64,000 nucleotides of DNA, taken from NCBI RefSeq assembly GCF_004153445.1, contig NZ_SDQC01000001.1:868001-932000 (forward strand). The letters run 5' to 3'. Shown piece after piece: positions 17,856 to 27,891 of this stretch (positions are counted from its first letter, which is position 1; each line of letters opens with the position of its first letter). The notes under the pieces are model-generated. The model searched no databases, was not told where the DNA came from, and saw only the letters and a list, made by a program, of their open reading frames with translations. The position numbers and the translations under genes are program-made. This stretch comes from Allopusillimonas soli. Its GTDB lineage: Bacteria > Pseudomonadota > Gammaproteobacteria > Burkholderiales > Burkholderiaceae_B.

Positions 17856-18746
17856 ATGCAGGAAAGCGCCGCGATATCCCTGGACCGCAATGCCGATGAC
17901 GAACGGCGCCGACGCGCATTGCGCTGGCGCTCGCTGCGCAAGTACCCCATGCTCTATCTGGGCGGCGCACTGCTGGTGTTCGTCACGCTGATCTCCCTGC
18001 TTGCGCCCTGGATTGCAACGCATGACATCATTGCCATCAATCCGCTGTCCAGGCTCAAGCCGCCTTCCGCTACGCACTATTTCGGCACAGACGCGCTGGG
18101 ACGCGATGTATTCAGCCGCGCTGTCTGGGGCGGCCGCGTCTCGCTGGTGGTTGCGCTGTCGGTGGCAGCCCTCTCGACTGTGTGCGGCGTGCTTCTTGGA
18201 CTTGCAGCGGGTTTCATACGCTGGGCCGACGCCATCATCATGCGCATCATGGACGGCATGATGGCGATTCCCGATATCTTGCTTGCCATTGCGCTGGTGG
18301 CCATTGTCCGCCCCAGCCTCACCACGGTCATCGTTGCGATCACAGTGCCTCAAGTACCGCGCATGGTCCGGCTGGTGCGTTCGCTTGCCCTGACGCTGCG
18401 CGAACAGCTTTTCGTAGAGGCCGCGCATGCCATAGGCACGCGGCTGCCGGTCATTCTCTGGCGCCATGTACTGCCCAATACGCTGGCGCCAGTGGTCGTG
18501 CAGGCAACATTCATCGCTGCATCCGCCGTGCTCACTGAAGCGGTGCTGTCATTCCTGGGTGTGGGCGTGCCCGCCCAGATCCCCAGCTGGGGCAATATGA
18601 TCTCCGATGGGCGCAATGTGGTGGCGCTCGCCCCGCACATCATTCTTTTCCCCGGCCTGCTGTTGGCATTGACCGTGCTGTCCATCAACTCCCTGGGCGA
18701 TGGTCTTCGCGACCTGCTTGATCCGCGCCTGGCCAACCAACTGTAG
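17856..18746 (+). CDS. Peptide ABC transporter permease, DppC-type
   Basis: A 296-residue partner permease. It has a cytoplasmic N-terminus rich in Arg, a first helix near residue 30, [24 protein letters not shown] (the DppC signature) and an EAA loop ([23 protein letters not shown]). It ends [20 protein letters not shown] precedes the ATG. The fused ATPase gene starts 8 bp after its stop, with the ribosome site overlapping the stop codon. Confidence 0.93.
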   Translation: MQESAAISLDRNADDERRRRALRWRSLRKYPMLYLGGALLVFVTLISLLAPWIATHDIIAINPLSRLKPPSATHYFGTDALGRDVFSRAVWGGRVSLVVALSVAALSTVCGVLLGLAAGFIRWADAIIMRIMDGMMAIPDILLAIALVAIVRPSLTTVIVAITVPQVPRMVRLVRSLALTLREQLFVEAAHAIGTRLPVILWRHVLPNTLAPVVVQATFIAASAVLTEAVLSFLGVGVPAQIPSWGNMISDGRNVVALAPHIILFPGLLLALTVLSINSLGDGLRDLLDPRLANQL

Positions 18747-18753
18747 GACTGTC

Positions 18754-20817
18754 GTGGCGAAACCCATGTCATCATCGGACCAAAGCGGCGCACCGCTGCT
18801 GGAAATCGACAATCTCTCCACCTATTTCGATACCCTTGCCGGGACAGTAAGATCCGTTAATGGCGTGTCCTACAGCGTCAGCGCCGGCGAAACCCTTGGT
18901 GTGGTCGGCGAGTCTGGCTGCGGGAAAAGCGTCACCGCGCTTTCCGTCATGCGTCTTGTGCCCACACCGCCCGGACGCTATGCTGGCGGCGAAGTGCGCT
19001 ACAGGGGCACAAACCTGCTGGCGCTGTCGGAGAAGCAAATGCGGACCATACGGGGCAACCGCATCTCCATGATCTTTCAGGAGCCCATGACCTCGCTGAA
19101 TCCGGTGCTGACCATAGGGCGCCAGATTGCTGAAACTATCATGCTGCACCAAAAGGTCGGACGCAGCGAAGCGCATGCACGCGTGCTCGAGATGTTGGAG
19201 CTGGTGCAGATTGCCGAACCTGAGCGCCGCATTGACGAATATCCTCACCAACTGTCCGGCGGCATGCGGCAGCGGGTCATGATAGCCCTTGCTCTTGCCT
19301 GCAATCCCGACGTGCTGATAGCCGATGAGCCGACCACGGCATTGGACGTGACCATACAGGCCCAGATATTGGATTTGCTGCGCAATTTGCAGCAAAAGCT
19401 CGGCATGGGCGTCATCATAATCACGCATGATCTGGGCGTGGTCGCCGAATGCTGCGACCGTGTCGTGGTGATGTACGCGGGGCGCAAGGTGGAGGAGGCA
19501 TCCGTTGCCGAGCTGTTCGCCCGCCCTGCACACCCCTATACACGCGCATTGCTGGCCGCCATGCCCTCCATGAACACGGGCGCCGAGCGCCTGGAGGAAA
19601 TCCCCGGCCTGGTACCCGCTCTGCACGACCTGGGGCCCGGCTGCAGCTTCGCGCCGCGATGCAAGTTCGCCACCGAACGCTGCCGCACCGAGGTACCGCC
19701 GCTGGCCGGACAGGGGCCGGGGCACATCGCGGCCTGTTTTGAAGCGGACCGCGTGATTGCGGCAGGCCGCGCGGATACCGCGGGCCATGTCGAATCTCTT
19801 TCCGATGAGCTTGCCGATGGGCTGGCGCCGCTGCCCGCCCCTTTGCTGGAGGTCACGGCGCTCACAAAACACTATCCGGGATCCCGCGTCTGGTTCGGCA
19901 GGAATCGCCCGGATGTGCAGGCCGTGGATGGCATCTCGTTCAGCGTCGGCCGTGGCGAAACGCTATCCCTGGTGGGAGAGTCGGGCTGCGGCAAGTCGAC
20001 AACGGGAAAATCCATACTGCGCCTGATAGAACCCACTTCCGGTTCAATACGGCTTGATGGCGAAGAAATCATGAACCTGGGCGCGGAGCAGATGCGTGAG
20101 CGCCGCCGCGACATGCAGATCATCTTTCAGGACCCCTATGCATCGCTGAATCCGCGCATGACAGCCGGGCAGATCGTCATGGAGCCCATGAGCAACTTTC
20201 CCAGCGCCGATACCCGCAATGTGCGCGGGCGCCGGGAACGCCTGGAATGGCTGTTCTCCAAGGTAGGGCTAAGACCGGAATCCATGAAGAAGTACCCTCA
20301 TGAATTTTCCGGCGGGCAACGCCAGCGCCTCGGCATTGCGCGAGCCCTGGCATTGCAGCCCAAGATCATCGTCTGCGACGAGCCGGTGTCCGCATTGGAC
20401 GTATCCGTTCAAGCGCAAGTGATCAACCTGCTGACAGACCTGCAGCGCGATCTGGGTGTCGCCTATCTGTTCGTGGCTCACGATCTGACCGTGGTACGCC
20501 ATATCAGCCACCGCGTCGCGGTAATGTATCTGGGACACATCATGGAAATCGCGGATCGTGACACCCTTTTTTCCAGTCCCAGGCATCCCTATACCGAGAT
20601 CCTGCTTTCCGCTGTACCCAAGGCCGAGCCAGGCACGCCCATGACCCGCCGGCTGCTTCAGGGGGATCCGCCAAGTCCGGCACGCCCTCCCTCGGGCTGC
20701 CGGTTTCATACCCGCTGTCCGCTTGCAACAGACATCTGCAGGGCGCAACGGCCTGAGCTGACACCGCGAAACACAGCCGGCGCGGCGCCACAACTTGTGG
20801 CCTGCCACATGCGCTGA
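18754..20817 (+). CDS. Fused dipeptide ABC transporter ATP-binding protein (DppD-DppF in one chain)
   Basis: A 687-residue chain with two complete ABC ATPase units. Unit 1 has Walker A GESGCGKS (52-59), signature LSGGM and Walker [12 protein letters not shown]. Unit 2 has Walker A GESGCGKS (about 409-416), signature FSGGQ and [11 protein letters not shown]. Each ends in the Cys-containing oligopeptide C-terminal domain ([15 protein letters not shown] and [15 protein letters not shown]). It powers the DppBC permease. The GTG start is preferred because AGGA precedes it. A fusion replaces the usual two genes, as in several proteobacteria. Confidence 0.93.
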   Translation: MAKPMSSSDQSGAPLLEIDNLSTYFDTLAGTVRSVNGVSYSVSAGETLGVVGESGCGKSVTALSVMRLVPTPPGRYAGGEVRYRGTNLLALSEKQMRTIRGNRISMIFQEPMTSLNPVLTIGRQIAETIMLHQKVGRSEAHARVLEMLELVQIAEPERRIDEYPHQLSGGMRQRVMIALALACNPDVLIADEPTTALDVTIQAQILDLLRNLQQKLGMGVIIITHDLGVVAECCDRVVVMYAGRKVEEASVAELFARPAHPYTRALLAAMPSMNTGAERLEEIPGLVPALHDLGPGCSFAPRCKFATERCRTEVPPLAGQGPGHIAACFEADRVIAAGRADTAGHVESLSDELADGLAPLPAPLLEVTALTKHYPGSRVWFGRNRPDVQAVDGISFSVGRGETLSLVGESGCGKSTTGKSILRLIEPTSGSIRLDGEEIMNLGAEQMRERRRDMQIIFQDPYASLNPRMTAGQIVMEPMSNFPSADTRNVRGRRERLEWLFSKVGLRPESMKKYPHEFSGGQRQRLGIARALALQPKIIVCDEPVSALDVSVQAQVINLLTDLQRDLGVAYLFVAHDLTVVRHISHRVAVMYLGHIMEIADRDTLFSSPRHPYTEILLSAVPKAEPGTPMTRRLLQGDPPSPARPPSGCRFHTRCPLATDICRAQRPELTPRNTAGAAPQLVACHMR

Positions 20818-20853
20818 CCAAGCCGGCCATATCGAAGTATCAAAAGGACTGCC

Positions 20854-22332
20854 ATGCAGCAAACGACTTCTCCCGTCATATATGATCTGATCGTGCGCAA
20901 TGGAACCGTTATCGACGGCAGCAAGCGCCCCCGGTTCGACGCCGACGTCGCTGTCCTCGATGGACGCATCGCCGCCGTGGGCGATCTCGGCGCCTGCCGC
21001 GCACGCGATACGATCGATGCAAAAGGCATGATCGTATCCCCAGGGTTCATCGATTCGCATACCCACGACGATCTTGCGTTGCTTTTGCAGCCGGACATGA
21101 CATTCAAGGTTACGCAGGGCGTTACCACCGTGATTACCGGCAACTGCGGCATCAGCATCGCGCCCCTGAAGGCCGACACGCCCATGCCCGCGCCCCTGAA
21201 TCTACTTGACGGTGAACAGCACCTGCGCTTCGAACGTTTTTCCGACTATATACAAGCATTGAAAAACACCCCGGCCGCGGTCAATGTCGCGGCAATGGTG
21301 GGCCATTCGACGCTACGCGTGCGCGCCATGGAAACACTAGGCCGCGAAGCCAACGCACATGAAATAGCCATCATGCGGGACATGCTGTCCGAAGCCCTGG
21401 ACGCCGGCGCCATCGGCATGTCCACCGGCACGTACTACCCGCCTGCCGCGGCAGCCTCCACCGAGGAGATCATTGATGTCGGCCGCCCGCTGAGCAGTGC
21501 AGGCGGCCTATATGCAACGCATATGCGCAATGAATCCGACGGTACGATGGACTCGCTGGAGGAAACGTTCCGCATCGGCCGCGAACTGGACATCCAGGTG
21601 GTTATCTCCCATCACAAGCTGCAGCATCCGCAAAACTTCGGCAAATCCGCCATCACGCTGCCCCGCATCCGCGCCGCCATGCAGTGCCAATGCGTTGCGT
21701 TGGACTGCTATCCCTACAACGCCAGCTCCACCATGCTGCATATTGATGAGCAACGCCTCGCCGGCCGTGTCATGATTGCCTCCAGTGCCAGCCATCCCGA
21801 TTGCGCAGGGCGCGATCTCGATGATATCGCGGCACAATGGCAAGTCTCCAAGCTCGAGGCCGCGCGCCGCCTGCAACCTGCCAGCGCCATCTATTTCAGC
21901 ATGGACGAGGGCGACGTGCGCAACATTCTGGCCTTCGAGGACACCATGATAGGATCGGATGGCATCCCCACCGGAGAAAAACCCCACCCACGCCTGTGGG
22001 GCACTTTTCCTCGGGTTCTTGGCCACTATTGCCGGGAAGTCGGCCTGTTCCCGCTTGAAACGGCAATCTGGAAAATGACTGGCCTGACCGCACGCAATTT
22101 CGGCCTGCAAGACAGAGGACAGCTAAAACCGGGCTTTCATGCCGACATTGTGCTATTCGATGCCGATACCGTTTCCGACCAGGCCACCTACCACGACTCG
22201 ACCCGTCCCGCACAAGGCATCCACACGGTGATCGTGAACGGCATGCCCACCTGGCGCGAAGGCAAGCATCTCGGTGCCCGCAACGGCAAGGTCGTCGCGC
22301 GCGGCGCGCGGGAGCAGCCAGCGCAGCATTAA
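20854..22332 (+). CDS. D-aminoacylase / N-acyl-D-amino-acid deacylase family amidohydrolase
   Basis: A 492-residue amidohydrolase. The N-terminal metal site GFIDSHTHDD (H69, H71) and ITGNCGIS (C98) are hallmarks of D-aminoacylases, where the Cys is a metal ligand. GMSTGTYYPP, ATHMRNESDG and DGIPTGEKPHPRLWGTFPRVLG complete the family pattern. It hydrolyses N-acyl-D-amino acids or the like in the cytoplasm. As last gene of the M81 peptidase and ABC operon it suggests that the imported compound contains D residues or N-acyl groups. AAAAGGA precedes the ATG. Confidence 0.88.
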   Translation: MQQTTSPVIYDLIVRNGTVIDGSKRPRFDADVAVLDGRIAAVGDLGACRARDTIDAKGMIVSPGFIDSHTHDDLALLLQPDMTFKVTQGVTTVITGNCGISIAPLKADTPMPAPLNLLDGEQHLRFERFSDYIQALKNTPAAVNVAAMVGHSTLRVRAMETLGREANAHEIAIMRDMLSEALDAGAIGMSTGTYYPPAAAASTEEIIDVGRPLSSAGGLYATHMRNESDGTMDSLEETFRIGRELDIQVVISHHKLQHPQNFGKSAITLPRIRAAMQCQCVALDCYPYNASSTMLHIDEQRLAGRVMIASSASHPDCAGRDLDDIAAQWQVSKLEAARRLQPASAIYFSMDEGDVRNILAFEDTMIGSDGIPTGEKPHPRLWGTFPRVLGHYCREVGLFPLETAIWKMTGLTARNFGLQDRGQLKPGFHADIVLFDADTVSDQATYHDSTRPAQGIHTVIVNGMPTWREGKHLGARNGKVVARGAREQPAQH

Positions 22333-22337
22333 TCGCA

Positions 22338-22357
22338 GCTGCCCGTGAAACGGCAGC
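22338..22357. terminator. Hairpin between convergent genes
   Basis: GCTGCC and GGCAGC form a 6-bp stem, extended by GT/AC pairing past a bulged C, between the stops of the D-aminoacylase and oxidoreductase genes. Being symmetric it could serve both strands. It lacks a T-run. Confidence 0.4.
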
Positions 22358-22388
22358 GGCAGCGGCAGGCCATTTGAGGCCCGACCCG

Positions 22389-25300
22389 TCATGCGACGCG
22401 ATCAAGCCGGCCAGCTGTCCTGTATGCCGCCAGCAACCGCTCGCGCCTCGCCTGCGCCGCCTGGATGGCGCGCTCCTTCACATGCCCAAAGCCGCGTATG
22501 GCATCAGGCAGCGTGGCCAACTCAATGGCCGTGTCCAGATTATCCTCGGAAAGGCTTTCCACAAATTCATCCAGCATTGCGAAATACGCTTCGACCAGTT
22601 GCCGCTCCTGGCGGCGTTCCGCCGTCCAGCCGAAGATATCCAGCGGGGTGCCGCGCAACCCCTTCAGCCGGGCAAGCACCGCGAATGCCTTCATCATCCA
22701 GGGCCCGTACTTCTTCTTGACGAGTTCGCCGCTGTCGTTCTTGCCGGCTAACAGCGGCGGCGCCAGGTGCACATGCAGTGCATAGTCCCTTCCAGGTTCG
22801 CCCTCGAATGCATCACGCAGCTTCTCCATAAAAGCCGGATCGGTGTACAGGCGCGCCACCTCATATTCGTCCTTGTATGCCATCAGCTTGCCGAGATTTC
22901 TCGCCACCGCCATGGACAGGCGTTGCGAAGATTTCGAAGCCAGTGCGCCCTCAGCCTGCCGGATGCGTTCGACCGCATCCCCGTACCGCTTGGCATAAGC
23001 GGCATCCTGATAGCCCGCCAGGAAGGACGACTGCCGCGCCACCAGCGCGTCCAATGTCTCCGGCAGCGCGATGACCTGGGCTTTGCCACGCGTGTCCGGC
23101 AGTACGTTCATCACGGCCTCCACACCATGATGCGCCACCGCCCTGCCCCATTCGAAGGCCTCCTTGTTTTCCTCAACCTTCACGCCATTGAGCGCTATCG
23201 CCCGCAGCAGGTTTGCATGCGCAAGCGGAATCCACCCTTTCTGCCAAGCAAAGCCCAACATCAAGGGGTTGGCATAGATGGCATCGCCCTGTATGGCCAG
23301 TGCCAATGCATTGGCATCAAGAAAAGCGCAGCCCTCGCCCAGCGCTTCCAGGAACCGCTGGTGCGTTCCCCTGGCCGGAAATCGCCAGTCGGCATCCTGG
23401 ATGAAAGCGGCGGTGGGAACTGGCGCGCTGTTGATGGCGGCGTATGTCGTGCCCTTGAGCACCTTTGACATCACTTCTGCACCGGCTGTCACAATGGCGT
23501 CGCAACCAATGATAAGCGCCGCCTCGCCCGTGGCTATGCGCGTGGCGTGGATGTCCTGCGGCGACGCCGCAATCTGCACATGGCTCAGGACCGCCCCGCC
23601 TTTCTGCGCCAGCCCCGCCATGTCCAGCACGGTAACCCCCTTGTTTTCCAGATGCGCCGCCATGCCCAGCAAACCGCCGATGGTGACGACACCCGTGCCG
23701 CCTATTCCCGTTATCAATATGCTATAGGTTCGCGCGATGGCTGGCAGCACGGGAGAAGGAAGCGCTTGAAGCAGCCCTGTATCGACCTGGGTCCGGTCGC
23801 GGGAAGGTTTTTTCATCTGAGCGCCCTCCGCCGTCACAAAGCTGGGGCAGAAGCCATTGACGCAGGAGAAGTCCTTGTTGCAAGACGACTGGTTGATGCG
23901 GCGTTTCGTACCCATGAGCGTCTCGAGCGGCTCGACGGACAGACAATTGGACTTGGTGGAACAGTCGCCGCAGCCCTCGCACACCGCATCGTTGATGAAC
24001 ACCCTGCGGGCGGGATCCGGATAGGCGCCGCGTTTGCGGCGCCGGCGCTTTTCCGTGGCACAGGTCTGGTCATAGACAAGCACCGTCGTTCCCTCAACCT
24101 CGCGCAGTTCGCGCTGTACCCGATCCAGCTCGTCGCGATGGTAGACCGGCGCATTGCCCGCAAGCCGCATTCCTTGATACTTCTCGGGTTCGTCCGTGAC
24201 CACGACAATCCGGCGCGCGCCTTCGGCGTGCACCTGGGCAATGACGTCGGTGACCTTCAGCACGCCATCGACAGGCTGGCCCCCCGTCATGGCGACTGCA
24301 TCGTTGTAGAGAATCTTGTAGGTTATGTTCGCATTGGCCGCAATGGATGCGCGTATGGCCAGCAGCCCGGAATGGAAGTACGTGCCGTCGCCAATATTGA
24401 CGAATACATGCTTCTCGGACGTGAAATGCTGCTGCCCTATCCATGCCGCGCCTTCGCCGCCCATATGGCTGAATGTCTCCGTCTTGCGATCCATCCAGAT
24501 CGCCATGTAATGGCAACCTATGCCGGCCATTGCACGCGAACCATCAGGCACCCGCGTAGAGGTGTTATGGGGACAGCCGGAACAGAACCAGGGCTTGCGG
24601 TCAACTTGTGGGAGGCGTTCCGGTTCGCCCTCCTTGGCTTCGATAATCGCAATCCGCGCCGCAATCCTTGCCCGCAACGCGACGGACAGATTTGCCTTGT
24701 CCAGCCGCCGGGCAATAGCGCCGGCGATCAGCGCGGGCGACAGCTCGCCCTTGGCTGGCAGGAGCCACTGCCCGCGCGGTACGGACCATTCTCCCCCTGC
24801 GTTGTCTTTTTCATCGAATTTTCCGTATACCTTGGGACGCAGCGCGTCAGGCCAGTTGTACAGTTCTTCCTTGAGCGCATATTCCAGAATCTGTCGCTTT
24901 TCCTCAATGACCAGAACCTCTTCAAGGCCCGAAGCAAACTCCTGCGCATCCTGTGCGTTCAGGGGCCAGACGCAGCCGACTTTCATGAGGCGGATGCCCG
25001 CCTGGGCACAGGCTGCCTCATCCAGGCCCAGGTCCGCCAAGGCTTGACGCGTGTCCAGATAGGCCTTGCCCGCTGTCATGATGCCGAAGCGCGGTGCCGG
25101 CGTATCGATCACGATACGGTTGAGCCTGTTGGCGCGCACATAGGCAAGCGCCGCATACCACTTGTAGTCCACCAGACGCGCCTCCTGGTCGAGGGGCGGA
25201 TCGGGCCAGCGAATATTGACGCCGCCATCAGGCATCGCGAAATCATCAGGAATGCGCACCTGCACGCGATCGGGGTCGATGTCGACCGAGGCCGTGGACT

Positions 25301-25949
25301 CCACCACTTCGGTCACACATTTCATGGCCACCCACACGCCGGCATAACGGCTCATGGCCCAACCATGCAGGCCGTAGTCGAGGTATTCCTGCACACTGGC
25401 CGGATACAGCACGGGAATGCCCGCTGCAATCAGGTCGTGCTCGGACTGATGTGCCACCGTTGAAGACTTGGCGCCATGGTCGTCGCCGGTCAATACAAGC
25501 ACGCCACCATGCGCCGCGGTGCCTGCCGCATTGGCGTGCTTGAATACATCCATGCTTCGATCGACGCCCGGACCCTTGCCGTACCACATCCCGAACACGC
25601 CATCGCGCGTGGCGTCGGGGTACAAGGTGACCTGCTGCGTGCCCCACACCGAGGTGGCGGCAAGATCCTCGTTGAGGCCCGGCTGAAACACGATATCGCT
25701 GTCCCGAAGGTAATCTCTGGCCTTCCACAGCGCCTGGTCCAGCGCCCCAAGCGGCGAGCCTCGATAGCCCGAAATAAAGCCGCCCGTGTTCAGGCCGGCG
25801 GCGCGATCGCGCACCTTCTGAAGCATTGGCAGGCGAACCAGCGCCTGCGTTCCGCTCATGTAGGCGCGGCCGCGCTCAAGTGTGTATTTATCGTCGAGGC
25901 TTACGTCCGCAAGCGCCTTGCGCGCCGTCTCGTCAAGGGGAGCATTCAT
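22389..25949 (-). CDS. Indolepyruvate ferredoxin oxidoreductase family, fused alpha-gamma protein
   Basis: A 1186-residue single-chain 2-oxoacid:ferredoxin oxidoreductase. It has a pyrimidine domain, then a TPP domain (CSGCPHNTSTRVPDG, GIGCHYMAIW, NIGDGTYFHSG), an Fe-S cysteine region (VCEGCGDCSTKSNC, CNKDFSCVNGFC) and a C-terminal gamma-type domain (ITGIGGTGVVTIGGLLGMAAHLE). Relatives oxidatively decarboxylate indolepyruvate or other arylpyruvates to acyl-CoA in amino-acid breakdown. AAAGGAG precedes the ATG. It is a stand-alone gene divergent from a LysR regulator 106 bp away. Confidence 0.92.
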   Translation of the reverse strand: MNAPLDETARKALADVSLDDKYTLERGRAYMSGTQALVRLPMLQKVRDRAAGLNTGGFISGYRGSPLGALDQALWKARDYLRDSDIVFQPGLNEDLAATSVWGTQQVTLYPDATRDGVFGMWYGKGPGVDRSMDVFKHANAAGTAAHGGVLVLTGDDHGAKSSTVAHQSEHDLIAAGIPVLYPASVQEYLDYGLHGWAMSRYAGVWVAMKCVTEVVESTASVDIDPDRVQVRIPDDFAMPDGGVNIRWPDPPLDQEARLVDYKWYAALAYVRANRLNRIVIDTPAPRFGIMTAGKAYLDTRQALADLGLDEAACAQAGIRLMKVGCVWPLNAQDAQEFASGLEEVLVIEEKRQILEYALKEELYNWPDALRPKVYGKFDEKDNAGGEWSVPRGQWLLPAKGELSPALIAGAIARRLDKANLSVALRARIAARIAIIEAKEGEPERLPQVDRKPWFCSGCPHNTSTRVPDGSRAMAGIGCHYMAIWMDRKTETFSHMGGEGAAWIGQQHFTSEKHVFVNIGDGTYFHSGLLAIRASIAANANITYKILYNDAVAMTGGQPVDGVLKVTDVIAQVHAEGARRIVVVTDEPEKYQGMRLAGNAPVYHRDELDRVQRELREVEGTTVLVYDQTCATEKRRRRKRGAYPDPARRVFINDAVCEGCGDCSTKSNCLSVEPLETLMGTKRRINQSSCNKDFSCVNGFCPSFVTAEGAQMKKPSRDRTQVDTGLLQALPSPVLPAIARTYSILITGIGGTGVVTIGGLLGMAAHLENKGVTVLDMAGLAQKGGAVLSHVQIAASPQDIHATRIATGEAALIIGCDAIVTAGAEVMSKVLKGTTYAAINSAPVPTAAFIQDADWRFPARGTHQRFLEALGEGCAFLDANALALAIQGDAIYANPLMLGFAWQKGWIPLAHANLLRAIALNGVKVEENKEAFEWGRAVAHHGVEAVMNVLPDTRGKAQVIALPETLDALVARQSSFLAGYQDAAYAKRYGDAVERIRQAEGALASKSSQRLSMAVARNLGKLMAYKDEYEVARLYTDPAFMEKLRDAFEGEPGRDYALHVHLAPPLLAGKNDSGELVKKKYGPWMMKAFAVLARLKGLRGTPLDIFGWTAERRQERQLVEAYFAMLDEFVESLSEDNLDTAIELATLPDAIRGFGHVKERAIQAAQARRERLLAAYRTAGRLDRVA

Positions 25950-26055
25950 CCTCGGTCTCCTTTGATCACTCTCGTCCTGATTATTGCGGCCAGTGTAGGA
26001 GCTTGCCGCGTTATCGTAAAATCATGGTTTCAGCTATCTGGTATCAAAAAAACAG

Positions 26056-27000
26056 ATGAAGAACGAAGTCACGCTAAGGCAATTCCGTTACTTTATCGCC
26101 GCCGCCAGGACGGGGCAGTTTTCGTCTGCGGCAATAGCCGAGAATGTCTCGCAGTCGGCTATTACCAGCGCCGTGCAAAGCCTGGAACGCCAGCTGAAGG
26201 CGCGGCTCTTCGAGCGCCTTCCGCACGGCGTGGCTCTCACGCCCGAAGGGCAGGCTTTCTTCAACCATGCGCGCCATGTCATGGATTCGGTTCAGGATGC
26301 CATGCGGCAGGCCAGCCTGCTTCCGCAGGCGGCGCGCGGCACCATACGTATCGCGGCTACCTATACCGTACTGGGCTATTTTCTGCCCGAGCTGCTCAGC
26401 CGATTCAAGCGAAGCTATCCGCACGTTGAAATAGATCTCGTCGACATGGACCGCGTGGCGCTGGAATCGGCGCTGAAAGACAAGTCCATCGAGCTTGGCA
26501 TAGGCCTGCTGTCGAATATCGCAGCCCTGGACAGCTATGGCCACCGTCTGCTGGTGCGCTCCCGCCGCCGTCTATGGGCTGGCATCGGCCACCCCGCCGC
26601 GCGGCACCCCACAGTCACCCTGGCCGAAGCAGCCAGGCACGCGCATATTCTGCTGACTGTGGACGATGCGGATGCCGCCGCCGCAAGGCATTTCTCGAGC
26701 ACGCCCGCAAGACTGAAAGTCGCACTGCGCACAGGATCGCTCGAGGCTGTGCGCGGGCTGGTCGCGCACGGATTCGGCGTGACGATTCTGTCGGATCTGG
26801 TCTATCGCCCCTGGTCGCTGGAAGGCAAGAAAATCATGGCCATACCGATCTCCGATTCCGTCGCTCCGATGGATGTGGGCCTGCTGTGGCCCAAGCGCCG
26901 CGCCCCCTCCGGATTGGCGGATGTATTCCGCCAGTTTTTGGTGGACGCTTGCGAAGGCATGGGAGAAGGCCCCGCATCCATGGCAGCAGGGCGCCGCTAG
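26056..27000 (+). CDS. LysR-family transcriptional regulator
   Basis: A 314-residue LysR protein: HTH at about 6-65 (LRQFRYFIAAARTGQFSSAAIAENVSQSAITSAVQSLERQL) and an effector domain from about 92 (GTIRIAATYTVLGYFLPELL). It is divergent from the oxidoreductase gene and its 3' end overlaps the convergent amidohydrolase gene by 4 bp. Control of the oxidoreductase is the likeliest role by position. No clean ribosome site is visible before the ATG. Confidence 0.87.
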   Translation: MKNEVTLRQFRYFIAAARTGQFSSAAIAENVSQSAITSAVQSLERQLKARLFERLPHGVALTPEGQAFFNHARHVMDSVQDAMRQASLLPQAARGTIRIAATYTVLGYFLPELLSRFKRSYPHVEIDLVDMDRVALESALKDKSIELGIGLLSNIAALDSYGHRLLVRSRRRLWAGIGHPAARHPTVTLAEAARHAHILLTVDDADAAAARHFSSTPARLKVALRTGSLEAVRGLVAHGFGVTILSDLVYRPWSLEGKKIMAIPISDSVAPMDVGLLWPKRRAPSGLADVFRQFLVDACEGMGEGPASMAAGRR

Positions 27001-27884
27001 AAACCGTAGAGCCGCGCCGGGTTTTCCACCAGCACCTTTTTGCGCAACGCCTCCTGCGGCATCCAGCGGGCAAGCAGATTGCACAGCATGCCATCATCCG
27101 GCACTTTCTCCGGATCGTAATAATTGATGTGGGGCCAGTCTGTTCCCCAGACGATCCGCTCACTGTTTGCGGACAGCAATGCCTGCGCAAAGGGATCCAC
27201 ATCATCATAAGGCGGCCCCATTGCGGTATTGCGGTCGGCGCCGGATATCTTCACCCATACCGCACCGTCAGCAAGCTGCCGGCACAGAAACACAAATCCG
27301 GGGTCGGTCACACCGCGGCTTGTGCTCATGCGGCCCATATGGTCCACGACCAAGGGCAGTTTGAGCGCTTTCAGCGCTGGCATCAGCTCAGGCAGATCTG
27401 GCGCATGTATCCATACTTGCGCATGAAGGCCGCGCGCAGCAAGACGCGGCGCGAGCGCCTGCAATACATCCAGCCCGACGCCATTCCGGTACACCGCTCG
27501 CCCTTCCAGCCGATAAAGGTTCACCCGCACGCCGCGTACTCCTGCCTGTGCATATCGATCGAGTTCGTTATCGGACATGGCGACGTGCGGCACAATAACC
27601 GCGCGCAATCGCTGCCCATGATGCTCAAGCGCATCCAGCACAATGCTGTTGTCCGTGCCGGATGCACTGCCTGTAACCAGGACACCGCGATCCATACCCA
27701 AGCGGTCGAGATGCCTGATGAATGCAGCAACCGGATAAGCATCCGGCGTATAGCTCCGATCGCCGGCGAGTGGAAACCGATCGAATGGACCGAATATATG
27801 CGCGTGCGAATTACAGCTGCCGGCTGGCATGTGGAAGCCCACCGGCTGGATCTCGCTGCGTACAGGAAGACAGGGTTTGGTCAT
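26997..27884 (-). CDS. Amidohydrolase family protein, 2-pyrone-4,6-dicarboxylate lactonase (LigI)-like
   Basis: A 295-residue TIM-barrel hydrolase. N-terminal CNSHAHIFGPFDRFPLAGDRSYTP, VVDHMGRM and IVWGTDWPH are the LigI/PDC-hydrolase motifs. Such enzymes open lactones of dicarboxylic acids and often need no metal. It lies 7 bp after a Bug receptor gene on the same strand, so receptor and hydrolase probably handle one lactone or dicarboxylate. GAGGAG precedes the ATG. D-galactarolactone isomerases are close relatives, so the exact substrate is open. Confidence 0.82.
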   Translation of the reverse strand: MTKPCLPVRSEIQPVGFHMPAGSCNSHAHIFGPFDRFPLAGDRSYTPDAYPVAAFIRHLDRLGMDRGVLVTGSASGTDNSIVLDALEHHGQRLRAVIVPHVAMSDNELDRYAQAGVRGVRVNLYRLEGRAVYRNGVGLDVLQALAPRLAARGLHAQVWIHAPDLPELMPALKALKLPLVVDHMGRMSTSRGVTDPGFVFLCRQLADGAVWVKISGADRNTAMGPPYDDVDPFAQALLSANSERIVWGTDWPHINYYDPEKVPDDGMLCNLLARWMPQEALRKKVLVENPARLYGF

Positions 27885-27891
27885 GATCTCC

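Noticed and set aside
23547-25463. Long plus-strand frame (638 residues) opposite the oxidoreductase gene
   Set aside because: It is antisense to a protein with clear TPP and Fe-S motifs, has no family resemblance and is His/Arg-rich, as GC-rich shadow frames are.
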